Of a DNA stretch of 64,000 nt, positions 27,277-37,437 are shown piece by piece. Every line of letters starts with the position of its first letter. Position 1 is the stretch's first letter. Where the stretch lies: positions 186,001-250,000 of the forward strand of contig NC_042507.1 in NCBI RefSeq assembly GCF_003054445.1. Reading direction: 5' to 3'. The notes under the pieces are model-generated. The model saw only the letters and a program-made list of their open reading frames with translations, was not told the DNA's origin and did not search any database. Source of the stretch: Pichia kudriavzevii. Lineage: Eukaryota; Ascomycota; Pichiomycetes; Pichiales; Pichiaceae. Position numbers and translations under genes: made by a program.

Positions 27277-28311
27277 ATGTCACTATCGAGTCTTCCCTCT
27301 GTGTCCCTAGGAGAGTCACAAGTGAAAAATTTGACTCCAGTGAAACTATTCCCAGGGAAGGATACCCCTTTCACTTCTCTTGCACATAACCCGCAGGGGA
27401 CGTTCTTCATCACCACATCTCCTGCCGGATCCTTGCAACTATATGATGCCCTGCGAGGCCGACATTCCAAGACAATTTACTCTAAAAAATACGGATGTTC
27501 GAATGGCACTTTTTTACTGAAAGCATCGCAGCAAAGTACACCGAGTTCGTGTGTTATTGCATCAACTATACCAGCATCTAATAATAATAAGGCAAACAAT
27601 GCGTTACGATTTTTAGACTTGAACACAAACTCGTTCATTCGATACTTTACAGCTCATACTGCTCAAGTTACTTCTGTTGTTTCATCCACATCCACATATT
27701 ATGGCTTTGATACATTTTATTCTGCATCGAGGGATGGTACTATTCGGGTGTGGGACTCTCGAACAGAAACCCCTAATTCCACATTGGCAGGAATGGGTAG
27801 AAATCCAGTAATATCTATTGATCCCTCAGGGTCCATTATGGCCATTTGGAATGGTTCCAAAAGAGTCGTCAATCTGGTACAGGTGGACTATTTCCCCAAT
27901 GGTCTCATTTCGAGCATCCCCGTAGACGTGAATGGTGATGTCGAATGCATGAAATGGGCCGGTAATTTACTTATAGTGGATGTCCCCGGCCGTGACAAAA
28001 TTGTCATTGACACACTCCAGCATTCGGTGGTTAGTCGATTAGTTGGTGTTACAGAGTTTGTTACAGATACTGACGATGTCGTGAGAAGTGGAAGCCTTGA
28101 CATTACTCCTGATTCTAAGTGGTGTTTTGGTGGTAGCGGTGATGCGTCAATACTGGCATGGTCGTTACACGATCTAAGCCCTAAACAACGTCCGATAATC
28201 ATAGACTCTTTGGTGGATAAACAAGCCATACCCAGAATAGTTGTCCATAATCCTAAATTGGCGTGTTTAGTTACTGCGGACACAGAAATAGTGCTCAACC
28301 TTTACAGTTGA
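27277..28311 (+). CDS. SWD2: Swd2 WD40 subunit of COMPASS and CPF
   Basis: This 344-residue WD40 propeller matches Swd2, shared by the Set1/COMPASS histone H3K4 methyltransferase and the cleavage and polyadenylation factor. Diagnostic segments are SKKYGC (about 72-77), LDLNTNSFIRYFTAHTAQV (about 115-133), TFYSASRDGTIRVWDSR, the DPSG motif and the final CLVTADTEIVLNL; S. cerevisiae Swd2 has the same pattern ending MLVTADTELVFWL. A short Ser/Asn insert (about 83-105) is extra. The ATG at 27277 is the first in frame. The stop is one base from the stop of HCS1 on the other strand, so the two 3' UTRs must overlap. Confidence 0.92.
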   Translation: MSLSSLPSVSLGESQVKNLTPVKLFPGKDTPFTSLAHNPQGTFFITTSPAGSLQLYDALRGRHSKTIYSKKYGCSNGTFLLKASQQSTPSSCVIASTIPASNNNKANNALRFLDLNTNSFIRYFTAHTAQVTSVVSSTSTYYGFDTFYSASRDGTIRVWDSRTETPNSTLAGMGRNPVISIDPSGSIMAIWNGSKRVVNLVQVDYFPNGLISSIPVDVNGDVECMKWAGNLLIVDVPGRDKIVIDTLQHSVVSRLVGVTEFVTDTDDVVRSGSLDITPDSKWCFGGSGDASILAWSLHDLSPKQRPIIIDSLVDKQAIPRIVVHNPKLACLVTADTEIVLNLYS

Positions 28312-28312
28312 A

Positions 28313-30622
28313 TCATTCGATGTATCTTATATCAGCGTGTTCTGTGCACCATTCGCACCAATCCTGTAACATTTGAACACCACACCGTTCCATTGTCTCC
28401 ATATCACCAACAATAACAAGTTGTTTCTTGCATCGAGTGATGGACACATTTAATCGACGGAAGTCAGATAAAAACCCAACTTCTGCCTTATTTATTTCAA
28501 AGTTCGAACGAACAAGACTCAAAATAATGATTTCCTTTTCACGACCTTGAAATCCATCAACGGTACTGATTTCTACGTCTGGGTACACATCATGACCGTC
28601 TTCAGTGTCTTCTCCATATTCATCCTCTAAAGAACCATTTCGAATGAGGGACCGTAGGCGAGAGACCTGTGCGCTATATGGAGCTATAACTCCAATATCT
28701 CTTTCCCGGACTCCGAGTCTTATGAGCTTTTTTATATGTTCCTGTACAATATAACACTCACCTATATTATATTTGGAACCAGAGCCTATTGTTGAATCAT
28801 CGATAGACTCGGAGCATGTTCCTCCCTGTGTATCATACCATATATACTGCTCTATTAAATCGGGATCGGCTTCATCCACTTCCAACACTTCGATCTTTTT
28901 GGTCACTAATTCTACGCTTGCTTTATTCGACTTCCTGATTCTCTTTGACTTATCCTTTGTCCTTCCTTTCGGTTTTCCTTTGACTATTTCCTTTGGCTCC
29001 GCAGTATACTCCCTTAGCAAATCAACAACTTTTTTATCCTTCACACTATCTGCAGCTTTTAGCTCACCGTGATACCACTCCCAACTAGGAAAAACCATAC
29101 ACTTCTCACACATCCGGTATTGAATGTTTAGAAACTTCACAAATGGAATTTTAAATTCGTCACCTCCATATACTTTAACGATTCGATCAAATAAAGAATT
29201 CGATAGCACTCTAAAATCTTTCCCGTCTGTTAAATGTATTGTGGGTGGTAACTGCTTATTATCTCCGGCAAGAACTAACCTTGAAGGGGCATGATTAACT
29301 ATAGGAATCCAGCATGATGGTTCCATTGCCTGGGATACCTCATCTATTATGACAGTATCAAAAAAGCCTGTACCTCCTTGGGGGGTCTTCTCACCTACAA
29401 AGCCATAAATGTTGGAAGTCAGCTCCCAAGATCCAGATCCATGTAATGTGGAAACAACAACCTTTGATCCGATTAAAACTTCCCTGACACTTTTTTTGCT
29501 CCTAATTCTGAACTCTCTTTTTAAATCCTTGATCTCAGCCCACATTGACTTCCGGTCAATGTAAACTTTGCTAGTTCTGGGTTTCCTAACTTCGATCTCT
29601 AGCTTTGCTATATCTTTTTCAATCCCAGTTAATTCCTCGCCTGTTGTCAACTCCACCACATAATCTAGTGAGTGTTTCCGAATATCTGATAGCATACGTG
29701 CCGGGTGTCCTACTCTAATCAATTTGGTTGACAGATGTGGAGATAATCTTTCCACTATTGTATCCACTGCTATGTTCGATGGAGCAGTAATCAAAATACG
29801 CTTGTTTGGATACATCTGCAAATGCTGGAGAACGTATTCAACCAATGTAGAAGTTTTACCAGTTCCTGGTGGACCATGAATAATTGAAATCTGAGAAACC
29901 AAAGAGAACGCAATGGCATCAACTTGTGATTTGTTGAGTCCTTTATTAACCAATTCGAGTGATGCTGGGATATCTGTAGGGACACTGTATGAGATCCTCC
30001 CAAGGAGATATTGGACGATATCTGGTGCATACATACCATCAGCTATACCATCTAACGAATACTCAGATAGTTTCCTCAAAGTTGATTCCATACGTCTATA
30101 GGTTGCCTCATTGCTAACTTTCACCAACCATAGTCTCGTATTGGATGTTTGTAGTTTCCATGCACGTTCGTTAATATACTCTTGGGTATCGGAGTTAGCA
30201 AGGACAATGTTTATACGCATGTTGTTTGAGCTGGTAACAACACCTTCAATTGTAGTTGAATTTTCTATACTTTCCCATTGATCTTTTTCGTTAGAAGAAT
30301 TCTGTAACTTTTTAAGGTTACTTGGTGGATACGGGTCTAATTTAACGATATCGCCGGATTTAAAGTCATTATTAGCCAATGGGTTGTTGATATTGTCACC
30401 CTTACCTGAGATAGATGGATCTGGGACTAGTTCAAGTATGATTTTGCCACCCAAACTTGTTCGAATATTCTCAATGACAAGATTCAAGATGGCTAGGCCG
30501 TTTTGTGTAAGAACTTTTGGGGGTGTTGTTGATAACAACTGATGTGTTTGTTCATAGTCCTCCTTTTTCTCGGCAGAGAGGGCCTCAATAAACTTACTCG
30601 AGAGCGTCTTATTATCAGCCAT
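28313..30622 (-). CDS. HCS1: DNA helicase A (Upf1-like SF1 helicase, Hcs1)
   Basis: This 769-residue SF1 helicase of the Upf1/IGHMBP2 group corresponds to S. cerevisiae Hcs1, which copurifies with DNA polymerase alpha. The N-terminus (MADNKTLSSKFIEALSAEKKEDYEQ) and KVLTQNGLAILNLVIENIRT match the Hcs1 start. Helicase motifs: Walker A GPPGTGKTS (about 249-257), motif II IIDEVSQAMEP, motif III LAGDNKQLPPT, then STVDGFQGREKEIIILS and SRCKK-type C-terminal motifs (VSITRCKKQLVIVGD). A lysine-rich insert (KGKPKGRTKDKSKRIRK) before motif IV makes it longer than the 683-residue yeast protein. The frame is open to an earlier ATG at 30727 that adds 35 basic residues resembling a mitochondrial presequence. 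Confidence 0.92.
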   Translation of the reverse strand: MADNKTLSSKFIEALSAEKKEDYEQTHQLLSTTPPKVLTQNGLAILNLVIENIRTSLGGKIILELVPDPSISGKGDNINNPLANNDFKSGDIVKLDPYPPSNLKKLQNSSNEKDQWESIENSTTIEGVVTSSNNMRINIVLANSDTQEYINERAWKLQTSNTRLWLVKVSNEATYRRMESTLRKLSEYSLDGIADGMYAPDIVQYLLGRISYSVPTDIPASLELVNKGLNKSQVDAIAFSLVSQISIIHGPPGTGKTSTLVEYVLQHLQMYPNKRILITAPSNIAVDTIVERLSPHLSTKLIRVGHPARMLSDIRKHSLDYVVELTTGEELTGIEKDIAKLEIEVRKPRTSKVYIDRKSMWAEIKDLKREFRIRSKKSVREVLIGSKVVVSTLHGSGSWELTSNIYGFVGEKTPQGGTGFFDTVIIDEVSQAMEPSCWIPIVNHAPSRLVLAGDNKQLPPTIHLTDGKDFRVLSNSLFDRIVKVYGGDEFKIPFVKFLNIQYRMCEKCMVFPSWEWYHGELKAADSVKDKKVVDLLREYTAEPKEIVKGKPKGRTKDKSKRIRKSNKASVELVTKKIEVLEVDEADPDLIEQYIWYDTQGGTCSESIDDSTIGSGSKYNIGECYIVQEHIKKLIRLGVRERDIGVIAPYSAQVSRLRSLIRNGSLEDEYGEDTEDGHDVYPDVEISTVDGFQGREKEIIILSLVRSNFEINKAEVGFLSDFRRLNVSITRCKKQLVIVGDMETMERCGVQMLQDWCEWCTEHADIRYIE

Positions 30623-30986
30623 AGCTACAATAACAAGAGTATTAAATGTACGTCGGTAGGTAAGATACGATTTTGTAGATTTACGTCTCTGTGAGTGAAA
30701 AAATGTATTTTTTGCTTCTAAGGCCAAGAAACTTATTTGGTGTACAGGGAGAAAGCCAAGTTTACACTTACATGTGTCCGCACGCTACATTTCAATATGT
30801 CCAAAAAGACCACCTATCAAGTGTCTTTGGTAAACAACAATCTAGATGCTCATAAAAGCCACGGAAAAAATAAAAAAGTAGATTTCAAATGTGCCTTTTT
30901 ATTAAAAGAGTTAATAAATAAGAATAAATAATGTTTTAATAAGCGTCGTTAAATAGGATATATTATCAGATAATAATTCAAGAGTC
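30623..30986. other. HCS1 promoter / ATP7 3' flank
   Basis: This 364-bp spacer lies between two minus-strand genes. The possible N-terminal extension of HCS1 (ATG at 30727) occupies its left part. The 64-codon frame at 30737-30931 starts with TTG and shows no family. Nothing else is seen. Confidence 0.6.
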
Positions 30987-31508
30987 TTACATGATGACCA
31001 AGTCACCGAACTTCTCCTTGTAACCAGGAACTTCGAATCTACCCTTTGAAACCATATCTTGGACCTTATCTTCGACATCTGGTCTTGCCTTAACGACATC
31101 TTCAACAGTCAATTGATCAAATGGTCTTGCAGATTCAATGTTGTCTAAAGTCTTTTCTAATTCAGACAATTCAGCAAGAACTAAAGATTCGGTCTTCTTT
31201 GCATTTTCAATCGCTTTAACTTCAAAAGCTTCAATGATATTTAATTGCTTGGATAAATCAATAGTAGATGGCTTGAAAGATGCAACATCAGACTTGATGG
31301 TAGAAACAATCTTGGAGTTCTTTAATTGGCTGTATGCACCAAAGTCAACTTCAGTTGGTTGTTCCTTCAATGTGTACAAAACCTTCTTTGCTTCATCGTT
31401 TCTCTTCTTAAATGCAGTTAAAGAAGACGCAGTTTGACCGGTAAGGCCTAATTGAGGAATGATCTTTGACCAGTTGAGTTTGGAGGCAGCAGAGCTTGCA
31501 ACAGACAT
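30987..31508 (-). CDS. ATP7: ATP synthase subunit d (F0 stator)
   Basis: This 173-residue protein is subunit d of the peripheral stalk of mitochondrial F1F0-ATP synthase. It matches S. cerevisiae Atp7 along its length: MSVASSAASKLNWSKIIPQL, SSLTAFKKRNDEAKKVLYTL, QPTEVDFGAY, ESARPFDQLTVEDV-type block (IESARPFDQLTVEDV) and the C-terminus VPGYKEKFGDLVIM. I start at 31508, which aligns with the yeast Met1. An in-frame ATG at 31559 would add 17 residues. A CCAAT box lies about 130 bp upstream, fitting HAP control of respiratory genes. Confidence 0.96.
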   Translation of the reverse strand: MSVASSAASKLNWSKIIPQLGLTGQTASSLTAFKKRNDEAKKVLYTLKEQPTEVDFGAYSQLKNSKIVSTIKSDVASFKPSTIDLSKQLNIIEAFEVKAIENAKKTESLVLAELSELEKTLDNIESARPFDQLTVEDVVKARPDVEDKVQDMVSKGRFEVPGYKEKFGDLVIM

Positions 31509-31965
31509 GATTCGATGGGTCCTAAACAGAGCTCTTGGATTCCCCCTATCTACATACATATTCTAAACATGTTGGTTTTCAACATTTTCGTATTCGTAGG
31601 CTCTCTCGCTCTTGGTGAGGGCGAAAACTTATTTGGCCAATAGCAGTAATTGCGCACAACTAGAATGTACATTAGAAATCACATTTGAATGTGCACGTCT
31701 TTTATGCATACGTTTCCAGCGCCACAGTTTTTATGTTTCCTATTTGAGGTGTTTCGCATTATCGTGCTATTTTTGTCTGTTTTAGGCAAATGAAAGAATA
31801 TTCTATTTTAAATGAAGGAAATCATCACTATGTCTGTTAAAATTCAGTCAGTCATTACATAAATTCAAGAACATTGAAAAATTGCTTTCTTGCTTTTTCT
31901 TGTCTCTGTTGTTTCTTCCAAACAGTTAAGGCATTGTTAAGACAAAATAAACTGCATTCTTATTA
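31509..31965. other. Divergent promoter region ATP7 / DUG2
   Basis: This 457-bp region lies between divergent starts. It contains TTTGGCCAAT at 31632-31641, which holds a CCAAT box (31637-31641). No additional gene is visible. Confidence 0.65.
31637..31641 (+). promoter_or_regulatory. CCAAT box upstream of ATP7
   Basis: CCAAT within TTTGGCCAATAGC lies about 130 bp upstream of the ATP7 ATG. The Hap2/3/4/5 complex binds CCAAT boxes of respiratory genes in yeasts. The match is short, so this is suggestive only. Confidence 0.4.
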
Positions 31966-34842
31966 ATGCTGAACCGTTCACTTGATACTGCCTTGGAGGA
32001 AACTCCCAGTGGATCTTGCACACCTCCAACAAGTCTAAGTCCGAGGACTCATAACGTGGAGCTTGTGTCTTCCAGCTTCAGCTATCACCATGAATCTTTA
32101 AATTCCACCTCACAATTGACAACTGACAAAACTACAACTTTCAAGAAATCCTTGCTGCATAGATGGACCCATAAAGACTCGATCCTTTGTGTTGCTGCGT
32201 CTCCCAAACGTAAGTTGCTCTATTGCGGTACACAAAATTCCACAATTATCGTGCTTGATTTGGTAACTTTTCAGAAAAAGCTAGAACTACAAACACATAC
32301 AGGATCTGTACTCTGTTTGAAACTTAGTGAATGTGAAGATACTCTCTTTAGTGGCGGTTCCGATTCGTTGGTGAAGATTTGGAAAATTGAAGACGTAATT
32401 GACAAAGATTCATCAATTGCAATCTCTAATGCAGAATTTACAACAAATTTAGTACCAACACACACCATCTATTCCTTGCTTGATGTTGGTGATATATTCT
32501 CCATCTCCTGGATTGAGGAGCTCAAAACTGTATTCATTGGCGCTCAAAATGCTTCATTGTCATTCATCCATATTGATCCTGACATCACAAGTTCCCCCAA
32601 CGACCATATCCAATTTATGCCGTCAAATAGGTTCGACAAATTTTTTGATTCAAACGGAACTAAGATCAAAAAGAACAGCAGTATTCTGACCCCATCACTT
32701 CCGTCCTCTACATCCGCTGATTTGTTGACAGACAAAGTTCAAGTTATTCAAATTCCTGTAAATAATATAATTTCCTATGCTCATAATGGATATCTATATG
32801 CCCTCGACTACATTACAATTGCAGATCCCCTAACATCTACTATTGGTGGTAACATGGCTGAGGATTACAAGCATATAATCATCTCGGCCGGTGGAGACGG
32901 CGAAATTAGATTATGGGGATACAGTTCACAAAAATCTCTAGTTCATTTGAAATCTCTTGAGGACGCACAGGCTGATTCGATCTATTCATTGGCTATACAC
33001 AAACCAACATTGACTGTGTACGCGGGTTCGTCGGATGGCAACATCCATGTATGGGATTTAACTACATTCCAATTGATCAAAACAATCCAAATCGATAACA
33101 GTGGTGACGTTTATACGTTAGCTGTGCTTTCTAATGATAACAATTCTCCAGAATGGTTATTAGTTGGTACGGATTCAGGAATAGTCAAGAAGCAATTAAC
33201 GAATTCGTTGGATAATTTAGATTTGGAAATAGGCACAAATAATTCTACTATTATTCAAATAACCAAGGATGATCCATGCTTAACATTGCAAACATTTAAA
33301 ATCAATAACGAATCATATCTTGTCGGTGCCGGTTCTGACAAGACCATTTCCTTATGGCCTTTACATGATATAAATGATACTTGTAGTGTGAATACGCTGA
33401 AGAATAATGATGGTGGATTTGAACATCATAAAAAATACTCTAGAAAGGATAAGAATTTCTTCACTACCGAAAATTTTCTGGCCATATTGGGAGAGTTGAT
33501 TAGCTTCAAATCGGTCTCCAAACAACCGGATCTCTACATGGGTGAATGTAGGAAATGTGCCAATTATCTAACAGTTTTATTTAAATCCTTAGGGGCAACT
33601 AAGACACAATTATTGCCGGTCGAAAATGGTGGCAATCCCGTTGTGCATGCAATTTTTAAGGCTAACTCACAAAAGATAAAAAATGGGTTTGAACCTACAA
33701 GATTATTGTGGTATGGGCATTATGATGTTATACCTGCTTCATCTACAACATGGGATACTCCTCCATTTGCAATGACCCCGAGCGATGGTTATCTTTATGC
33801 TAGAGGTGTGACTGACAACAAAGGACCTTTATTGGTGTCTATCTTTGCAATAGCTGAATTATACTCAAAGAACGAATTAGACAGTGATGTTGTGTTTGTG
33901 ATTGAAGGAGAGGAAGAAAGTGGTAGTTGGGGGTTTCAGAATGTTATATTCAACAATATTATGGAAATTTGTGATTTCAAAAAGATTGATTGGATTTTGT
34001 TAAGTAATTCATATTGGTTGGATAATAATAACCCATCCTTGAATTATGGGTTAAGGGGTAAACTGGAGATACAGGTAGAAATTTGGTCTGACAGACCTGA
34101 CAGACACTCTGGTGTTGATGGTGGTGTTTATGTTGAGCCATCAATGGACTTGATCAAGATCTTAAGCAAGCTAGATAATAATGGTAAGATTATGATTGCA
34201 GGTTTTGAAAAGATTTATGAAAATGACGAACGGCTGAACCAGGATGGCGATATAGCTCACCATTTAGAAGAGTGGGAAAGGCCTCTTTATAAGGAAATCA
34301 GTAGTAGGATACCTGATATAAATATCAACGAATTATTGAGAAAATGGAGACTACCAAGTTTGACATTACATAAAATTGAAATGTCTGGTCCTGACAATGA
34401 TACAGTTATTTCTCAGAAAGCAGAGGCTAAATTAAGTATCCGTATTATCCCAGGTCAGGAATTAGATGATGTCAAACAAGCATTTAATGAGTACGTTAAC
34501 CAATGTTTTAATGAACTGAATAGTACTAATCATTTAAATATCAAGATCATGCATGAAGCCGAACCATGGCTGGGAAATATAAACAGTTCCGGTTTCAAAG
34601 TTGTCTCAGAATGTGTTGAGGAAGAATGGGGCATTAAACCGATTCTGGTTCGGGAAGGTGGTAGCATCCCAGCTATCAGGTTCTTAGAGAAGGCATTCCA
34701 ATCCTCGGCCATTCATATACCTACTGGGCAATCGAGTGATAATGCCCACCTCAACAATGAAAGGGTTAGGATTGTCAATTTACTAAAGTCAAGGGAAATT
34801 ATAAAAAAGGCTGCCAAAAAGTTGGTTAAGGAAGATTTATAG
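31966..34842 (+). CDS. DUG2: Dug2 glutathione-degradation peptidase (WD40 + M20)
   Basis: This 958-residue protein has an N-terminal WD40 propeller (about 60-490) fused to an M20-family metallopeptidase-like domain (about 500-958), the unique architecture of Dug2. With the glutamine amidotransferase-like Dug3 it cleaves the gamma-glutamyl bond of cytosolic glutathione. WD signatures include FSGGSDSLVKIWK and YAGSSDGNIHVWDL. M20 metal-site motifs are visible: the His and Asp of GHYDV (about 585 and 587), Asp of TDNKGP (about 617) and the acidic pair of EGEEESGS (about 650). The C-terminus has GQSSDNAHLNNER, holding the last metal-ligand histidine. The ATG at 31966 is the first in frame. S. cerevisiae Dug2 is 878 residues. 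It looks intact. Confidence 0.95.
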   Translation: MLNRSLDTALEETPSGSCTPPTSLSPRTHNVELVSSSFSYHHESLNSTSQLTTDKTTTFKKSLLHRWTHKDSILCVAASPKRKLLYCGTQNSTIIVLDLVTFQKKLELQTHTGSVLCLKLSECEDTLFSGGSDSLVKIWKIEDVIDKDSSIAISNAEFTTNLVPTHTIYSLLDVGDIFSISWIEELKTVFIGAQNASLSFIHIDPDITSSPNDHIQFMPSNRFDKFFDSNGTKIKKNSSILTPSLPSSTSADLLTDKVQVIQIPVNNIISYAHNGYLYALDYITIADPLTSTIGGNMAEDYKHIIISAGGDGEIRLWGYSSQKSLVHLKSLEDAQADSIYSLAIHKPTLTVYAGSSDGNIHVWDLTTFQLIKTIQIDNSGDVYTLAVLSNDNNSPEWLLVGTDSGIVKKQLTNSLDNLDLEIGTNNSTIIQITKDDPCLTLQTFKINNESYLVGAGSDKTISLWPLHDINDTCSVNTLKNNDGGFEHHKKYSRKDKNFFTTENFLAILGELISFKSVSKQPDLYMGECRKCANYLTVLFKSLGATKTQLLPVENGGNPVVHAIFKANSQKIKNGFEPTRLLWYGHYDVIPASSTTWDTPPFAMTPSDGYLYARGVTDNKGPLLVSIFAIAELYSKNELDSDVVFVIEGEEESGSWGFQNVIFNNIMEICDFKKIDWILLSNSYWLDNNNPSLNYGLRGKLEIQVEIWSDRPDRHSGVDGGVYVEPSMDLIKILSKLDNNGKIMIAGFEKIYENDERLNQDGDIAHHLEEWERPLYKEISSRIPDININELLRKWRLPSLTLHKIEMSGPDNDTVISQKAEAKLSIRIIPGQELDDVKQAFNEYVNQCFNELNSTNHLNIKIMHEAEPWLGNINSSGFKVVSECVEEEWGIKPILVREGGSIPAIRFLEKAFQSSAIHIPTGQSSDNAHLNNERVRIVNLLKSREIIKKAAKKLVKEDL

Positions 34843-35563
34843 AAGTTGCATTTTGGCAGCGGCTTTTACCCTTACACGTATACTCATATGTGCACGAATT
34901 CCATTTACTGCGATGTGTTGTTGGGTTTTCTTTCGAAAAGGACCGTTAGGTATATAGTGTATAAACTGTAAATAATTTTGATTGGGAGACAATATTAGAG
35001 TAAAAGGATAGTGAGATACAAAATGGCGTCGTACATTTTCTTAAAGATTTCAATTTCCAATCTCAATTCTTATACTAAAGTTCAGGTAAACGTCTAACAG
35101 AGAACAAAATTAAAAAAATGAGAAACGCCTTTCCTTTTTAAATTAAAACTTCTACTTAGAAACCTTCTTTATTGATTTGACTTAATAACGATGGATAAAC
35201 GCATAAACGCATGCAATCAAAAAGTTTTGATGTCTATTTTGTATTTTTCAAGAAACTTACAAAAATCATCAATTAAAACTTAGTTGGAAGGTGTGATTCA
35301 AATTAGAGCCAAGCAGGTATTAAATCAAAAATCAATCAAAAATGAAGTTCCTAGTTTAGAGAATTGTTTTTTTAAATGGATACTGAAAGCATTAAAATTT
35401 ATTAATTTTTATTTGTTTTTAAAAATTATTATTTGTATTAATAGAAAACTAATATAAAAATGAATATTGGAATGAAAGATTTCTTCTAAAAAATGACGAG
35501 AGATTGTATTTCAATACCGGTTTATTTTAATATTGGTCCAATTTTCAATCATAATGTAAGAGC
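34843..35563. other. Convergent AT-rich spacer DUG2 / RPS27
   Basis: This 721-bp region lies between two convergent genes. It is strongly A/T-rich, especially 35340-35560, and shows no ORF of note, tRNA or known RNA. It may simply be two long 3' UTRs or house a replication origin, but I see no decisive motif. Confidence 0.55.
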
Positions 35564-35812
35564 TTACTTTCTTCTGAATGCACAACCGTCAGATAACTTA
35601 CACTTACCACCGGTTGGAGTACACAAGACATTGGTACAAGAGTCACAGGTGACAGCAGTTTGAGAGTGGGAGAAAACGGTGGTGATTTGTAAACAACCTG
35701 GACACTTAACATCCATGAAGAAAGATCTTGGACCTTGGACTAAGGTCTTTAATTTGTGTTGTTGAGCTTCAGAAGCTGGGTTTGGGTGTAACAAATCTTG
35801 AACTAAAACCAT
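35564..35812 (-). CDS. RPS27: 40S ribosomal protein S27 (eS27)
   Basis: This 82-residue protein is the complete zinc-ribbon ribosomal protein eS27 of the small subunit. It starts [20 protein letters not shown] and has [22 protein letters not shown] and [20 protein letters not shown]. The four ligand cysteines lie in CPGC and CDSC. The frame is continuous from ATG to stop; the S. cerevisiae RPS27 genes are split by an intron near the start, but none is needed here. A CACGTG at 36198-36203, about 386 bp upstream, recalls the Cbf1-type sites of ribosomal protein promoters in non-Saccharomyces yeasts. Confidence 0.97.
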   Translation of the reverse strand: MVLVQDLLHPNPASEAQQHKLKTLVQGPRSFFMDVKCPGCLQITTVFSHSQTAVTCDSCTNVLCTPTGGKCKLSDGCAFRRK

Positions 35813-36375
35813 GTTGGATGTATTGTATACTCTTGTAAGCTACTCTGTGAAGAAGGTTCTAAAAATCTTTCAATATTATGATGAAAAATTAACGTAAAGT
35901 AGTAGTATAATGAAAATTCGATATTCAGGTGAAGAATCTGAGCAAACGGAGATTCACAGTTTGAAAGGGAAATTGCCACCTTCGAATGGGGTTTGAGAGC
36001 GAGGTGGGGGGGAGCCAGAAACGTGTGACTGCGAATTTGAAGGGCAAGTGCGAACCAGTTTTACAGCGCTTCCAAAAAGAGAAGTTTGGAAATTGCGGTC
36101 GAAGGTAGTTTTTTTTTTTTTTTGCTCCGGAGAGGGGCGACTAATGAAAAACAAAGAAAAAATATCTCAAATAGGAAACCCAAACCCTTGATATATGCAC
36201 GTGATCGTGGGAGCGTTTTGCCTTTCTAGAACCTCTTATCTAAGAATAGAGGCTCAGCTTGGAATTGTTTTACAGATTCCATTTTACTTGGTGTTGAAGG
36301 GCAACCTCATTATATCTGGTACAGAGATAAATAAAGAAGTCAGCACATTTAATTGTAGCTAAATCGACAATTCAT
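35813..36375. other. Divergent promoter region RPS27 / orphan membrane gene
   Basis: This 563-bp region lies between divergent starts. It includes a 17-nt T run near 36108-36124, an E-box CACGTG in ATGCACGTGATCG (36198-36203), and an HSE-like TTCTAGAA (36224-36231). No gene or RNA is recognised within it. Confidence 0.65.
36198..36203. promoter_or_regulatory. E-box (CACGTG) in the RPS27 divergent promoter
   Basis: On the minus strand it reads ATCACGTG, the preferred Cbf1 site. Cbf1 with Tbf1 is an ancestral regulator of ribosomal protein genes in several yeasts, so use by RPS27 is plausible. It lies only 173 bp from the start of the divergent orphan gene. Confidence 0.4.
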
Positions 36376-37347
36376 ATGACTCCGGACACTTCAAAAGTAT
36401 CTTCTGCTCTAAGAACAGCCGTTGGAAGATGCAGTAAAAACCCACAACCAAGAATTACCCTCTCTACTGCTCAAATTGTTCTCGTGAGCCTGGTATTTAC
36501 AATTTTACAAGAAATATCGACACTCAAGCTTAATATTGCTGGTCCAGTAGTGTGTTTGATTATCCTGTTGATGATTGCAGTAGGAACTTACTCCATAGCG
36601 CACCAGCTGCCCTTATCAACAAGTCTTTGTCGAATGAAGCTAAAACTTGTAGTTAGAGAAATAAGAAATTCAACCCAAGGTGTACATATTGACATTTGTA
36701 CCACAATCACCGTTGTTTTGTTAGCTGCTTGGATATTATCCGTTTGGAAATCGGGAACCAGCTTTCTAGTGTGGTGTTTCGTAGTATGGATCTATAATCT
36801 ATCTGATAGAACACACGTCACACATACAAACACGGTCATCTCGTTTAGCTCATCATCTAGTAAACGATGTATCTCAGCTAATCATATAGGTAGTGCCAGT
36901 AATGATTGCATAAACATACAAAGAAACTCGGCTTTTGACCACAACTGTCTAACTTCTTCAGCTCATATTAACCAATTAGAAGCCAAAATTTTCAAGATGG
37001 AAAAGAAACTTCTAGAGTTAGAAGACGATAAAGTCCAACTAAACTTGTTGTTGTATGCCTTCAACCACAACCTTAATGACAAATTCAATCATCTAGAAAA
37101 AACACTTTTTGATAAAACTGAGCAAGTTCAATCTAATATTTTCAAAATAAACGCTTCATTATCACCCCTGAAAAGAAAACGGAAGCATGTGTGTTTGAAT
37201 ATAGTGAAGCTGTACTTTAAGTGTTTTCTTATTGCTGTACTTCCCCGCTGGGTAATCATACCCCTAAAAAGGTTAAAGAAAAATTTGGAAAACCTAATGT
37301 CGATTGTACGCACAATGCTAAAATTTCGGAGATCGTTTTACTCATGA
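36376..37347 (+). CDS. Orphan multi-pass membrane protein with coiled coil
   Basis: This 323-residue ATG-started protein resembles no family I know. Hydrophobic segments lie at about 32-48, 54-74, 108-124 and 128-141, arranged as two hairpin-like pairs. A Ser-rich linker (about 150-195) leads to a heptad-like coiled coil (about 196-262: INQLEAKIFKMEKKLLELED...). The last 60 residues are strongly basic, with KRKRKH and LKRLKKN, and contain another hydrophobic stretch (about 276-296: VKLYFKCFLIAVLPRWVIIP). The layout would suit a nuclear-envelope or ER tether or a spindle-pole-body membrane protein, but that is speculation. The F-box gene starts only 90 bp downstream on the same strand. Confidence 0.65.
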   Translation: MTPDTSKVSSALRTAVGRCSKNPQPRITLSTAQIVLVSLVFTILQEISTLKLNIAGPVVCLIILLMIAVGTYSIAHQLPLSTSLCRMKLKLVVREIRNSTQGVHIDICTTITVVLLAAWILSVWKSGTSFLVWCFVVWIYNLSDRTHVTHTNTVISFSSSSSKRCISANHIGSASNDCINIQRNSAFDHNCLTSSAHINQLEAKIFKMEKKLLELEDDKVQLNLLLYAFNHNLNDKFNHLEKTLFDKTEQVQSNIFKINASLSPLKRKRKHVCLNIVKLYFKCFLIAVLPRWVIIPLKRLKKNLENLMSIVRTMLKFRRSFYS

Positions 37348-37437
37348 ATTATTAGAATAAAAAATTTAAAGAGCCATCTAGTTCACACCGTATTGTTTCT
37401 TCATTAAACTCACGTTAAACCACCTACACCTTTCTCT

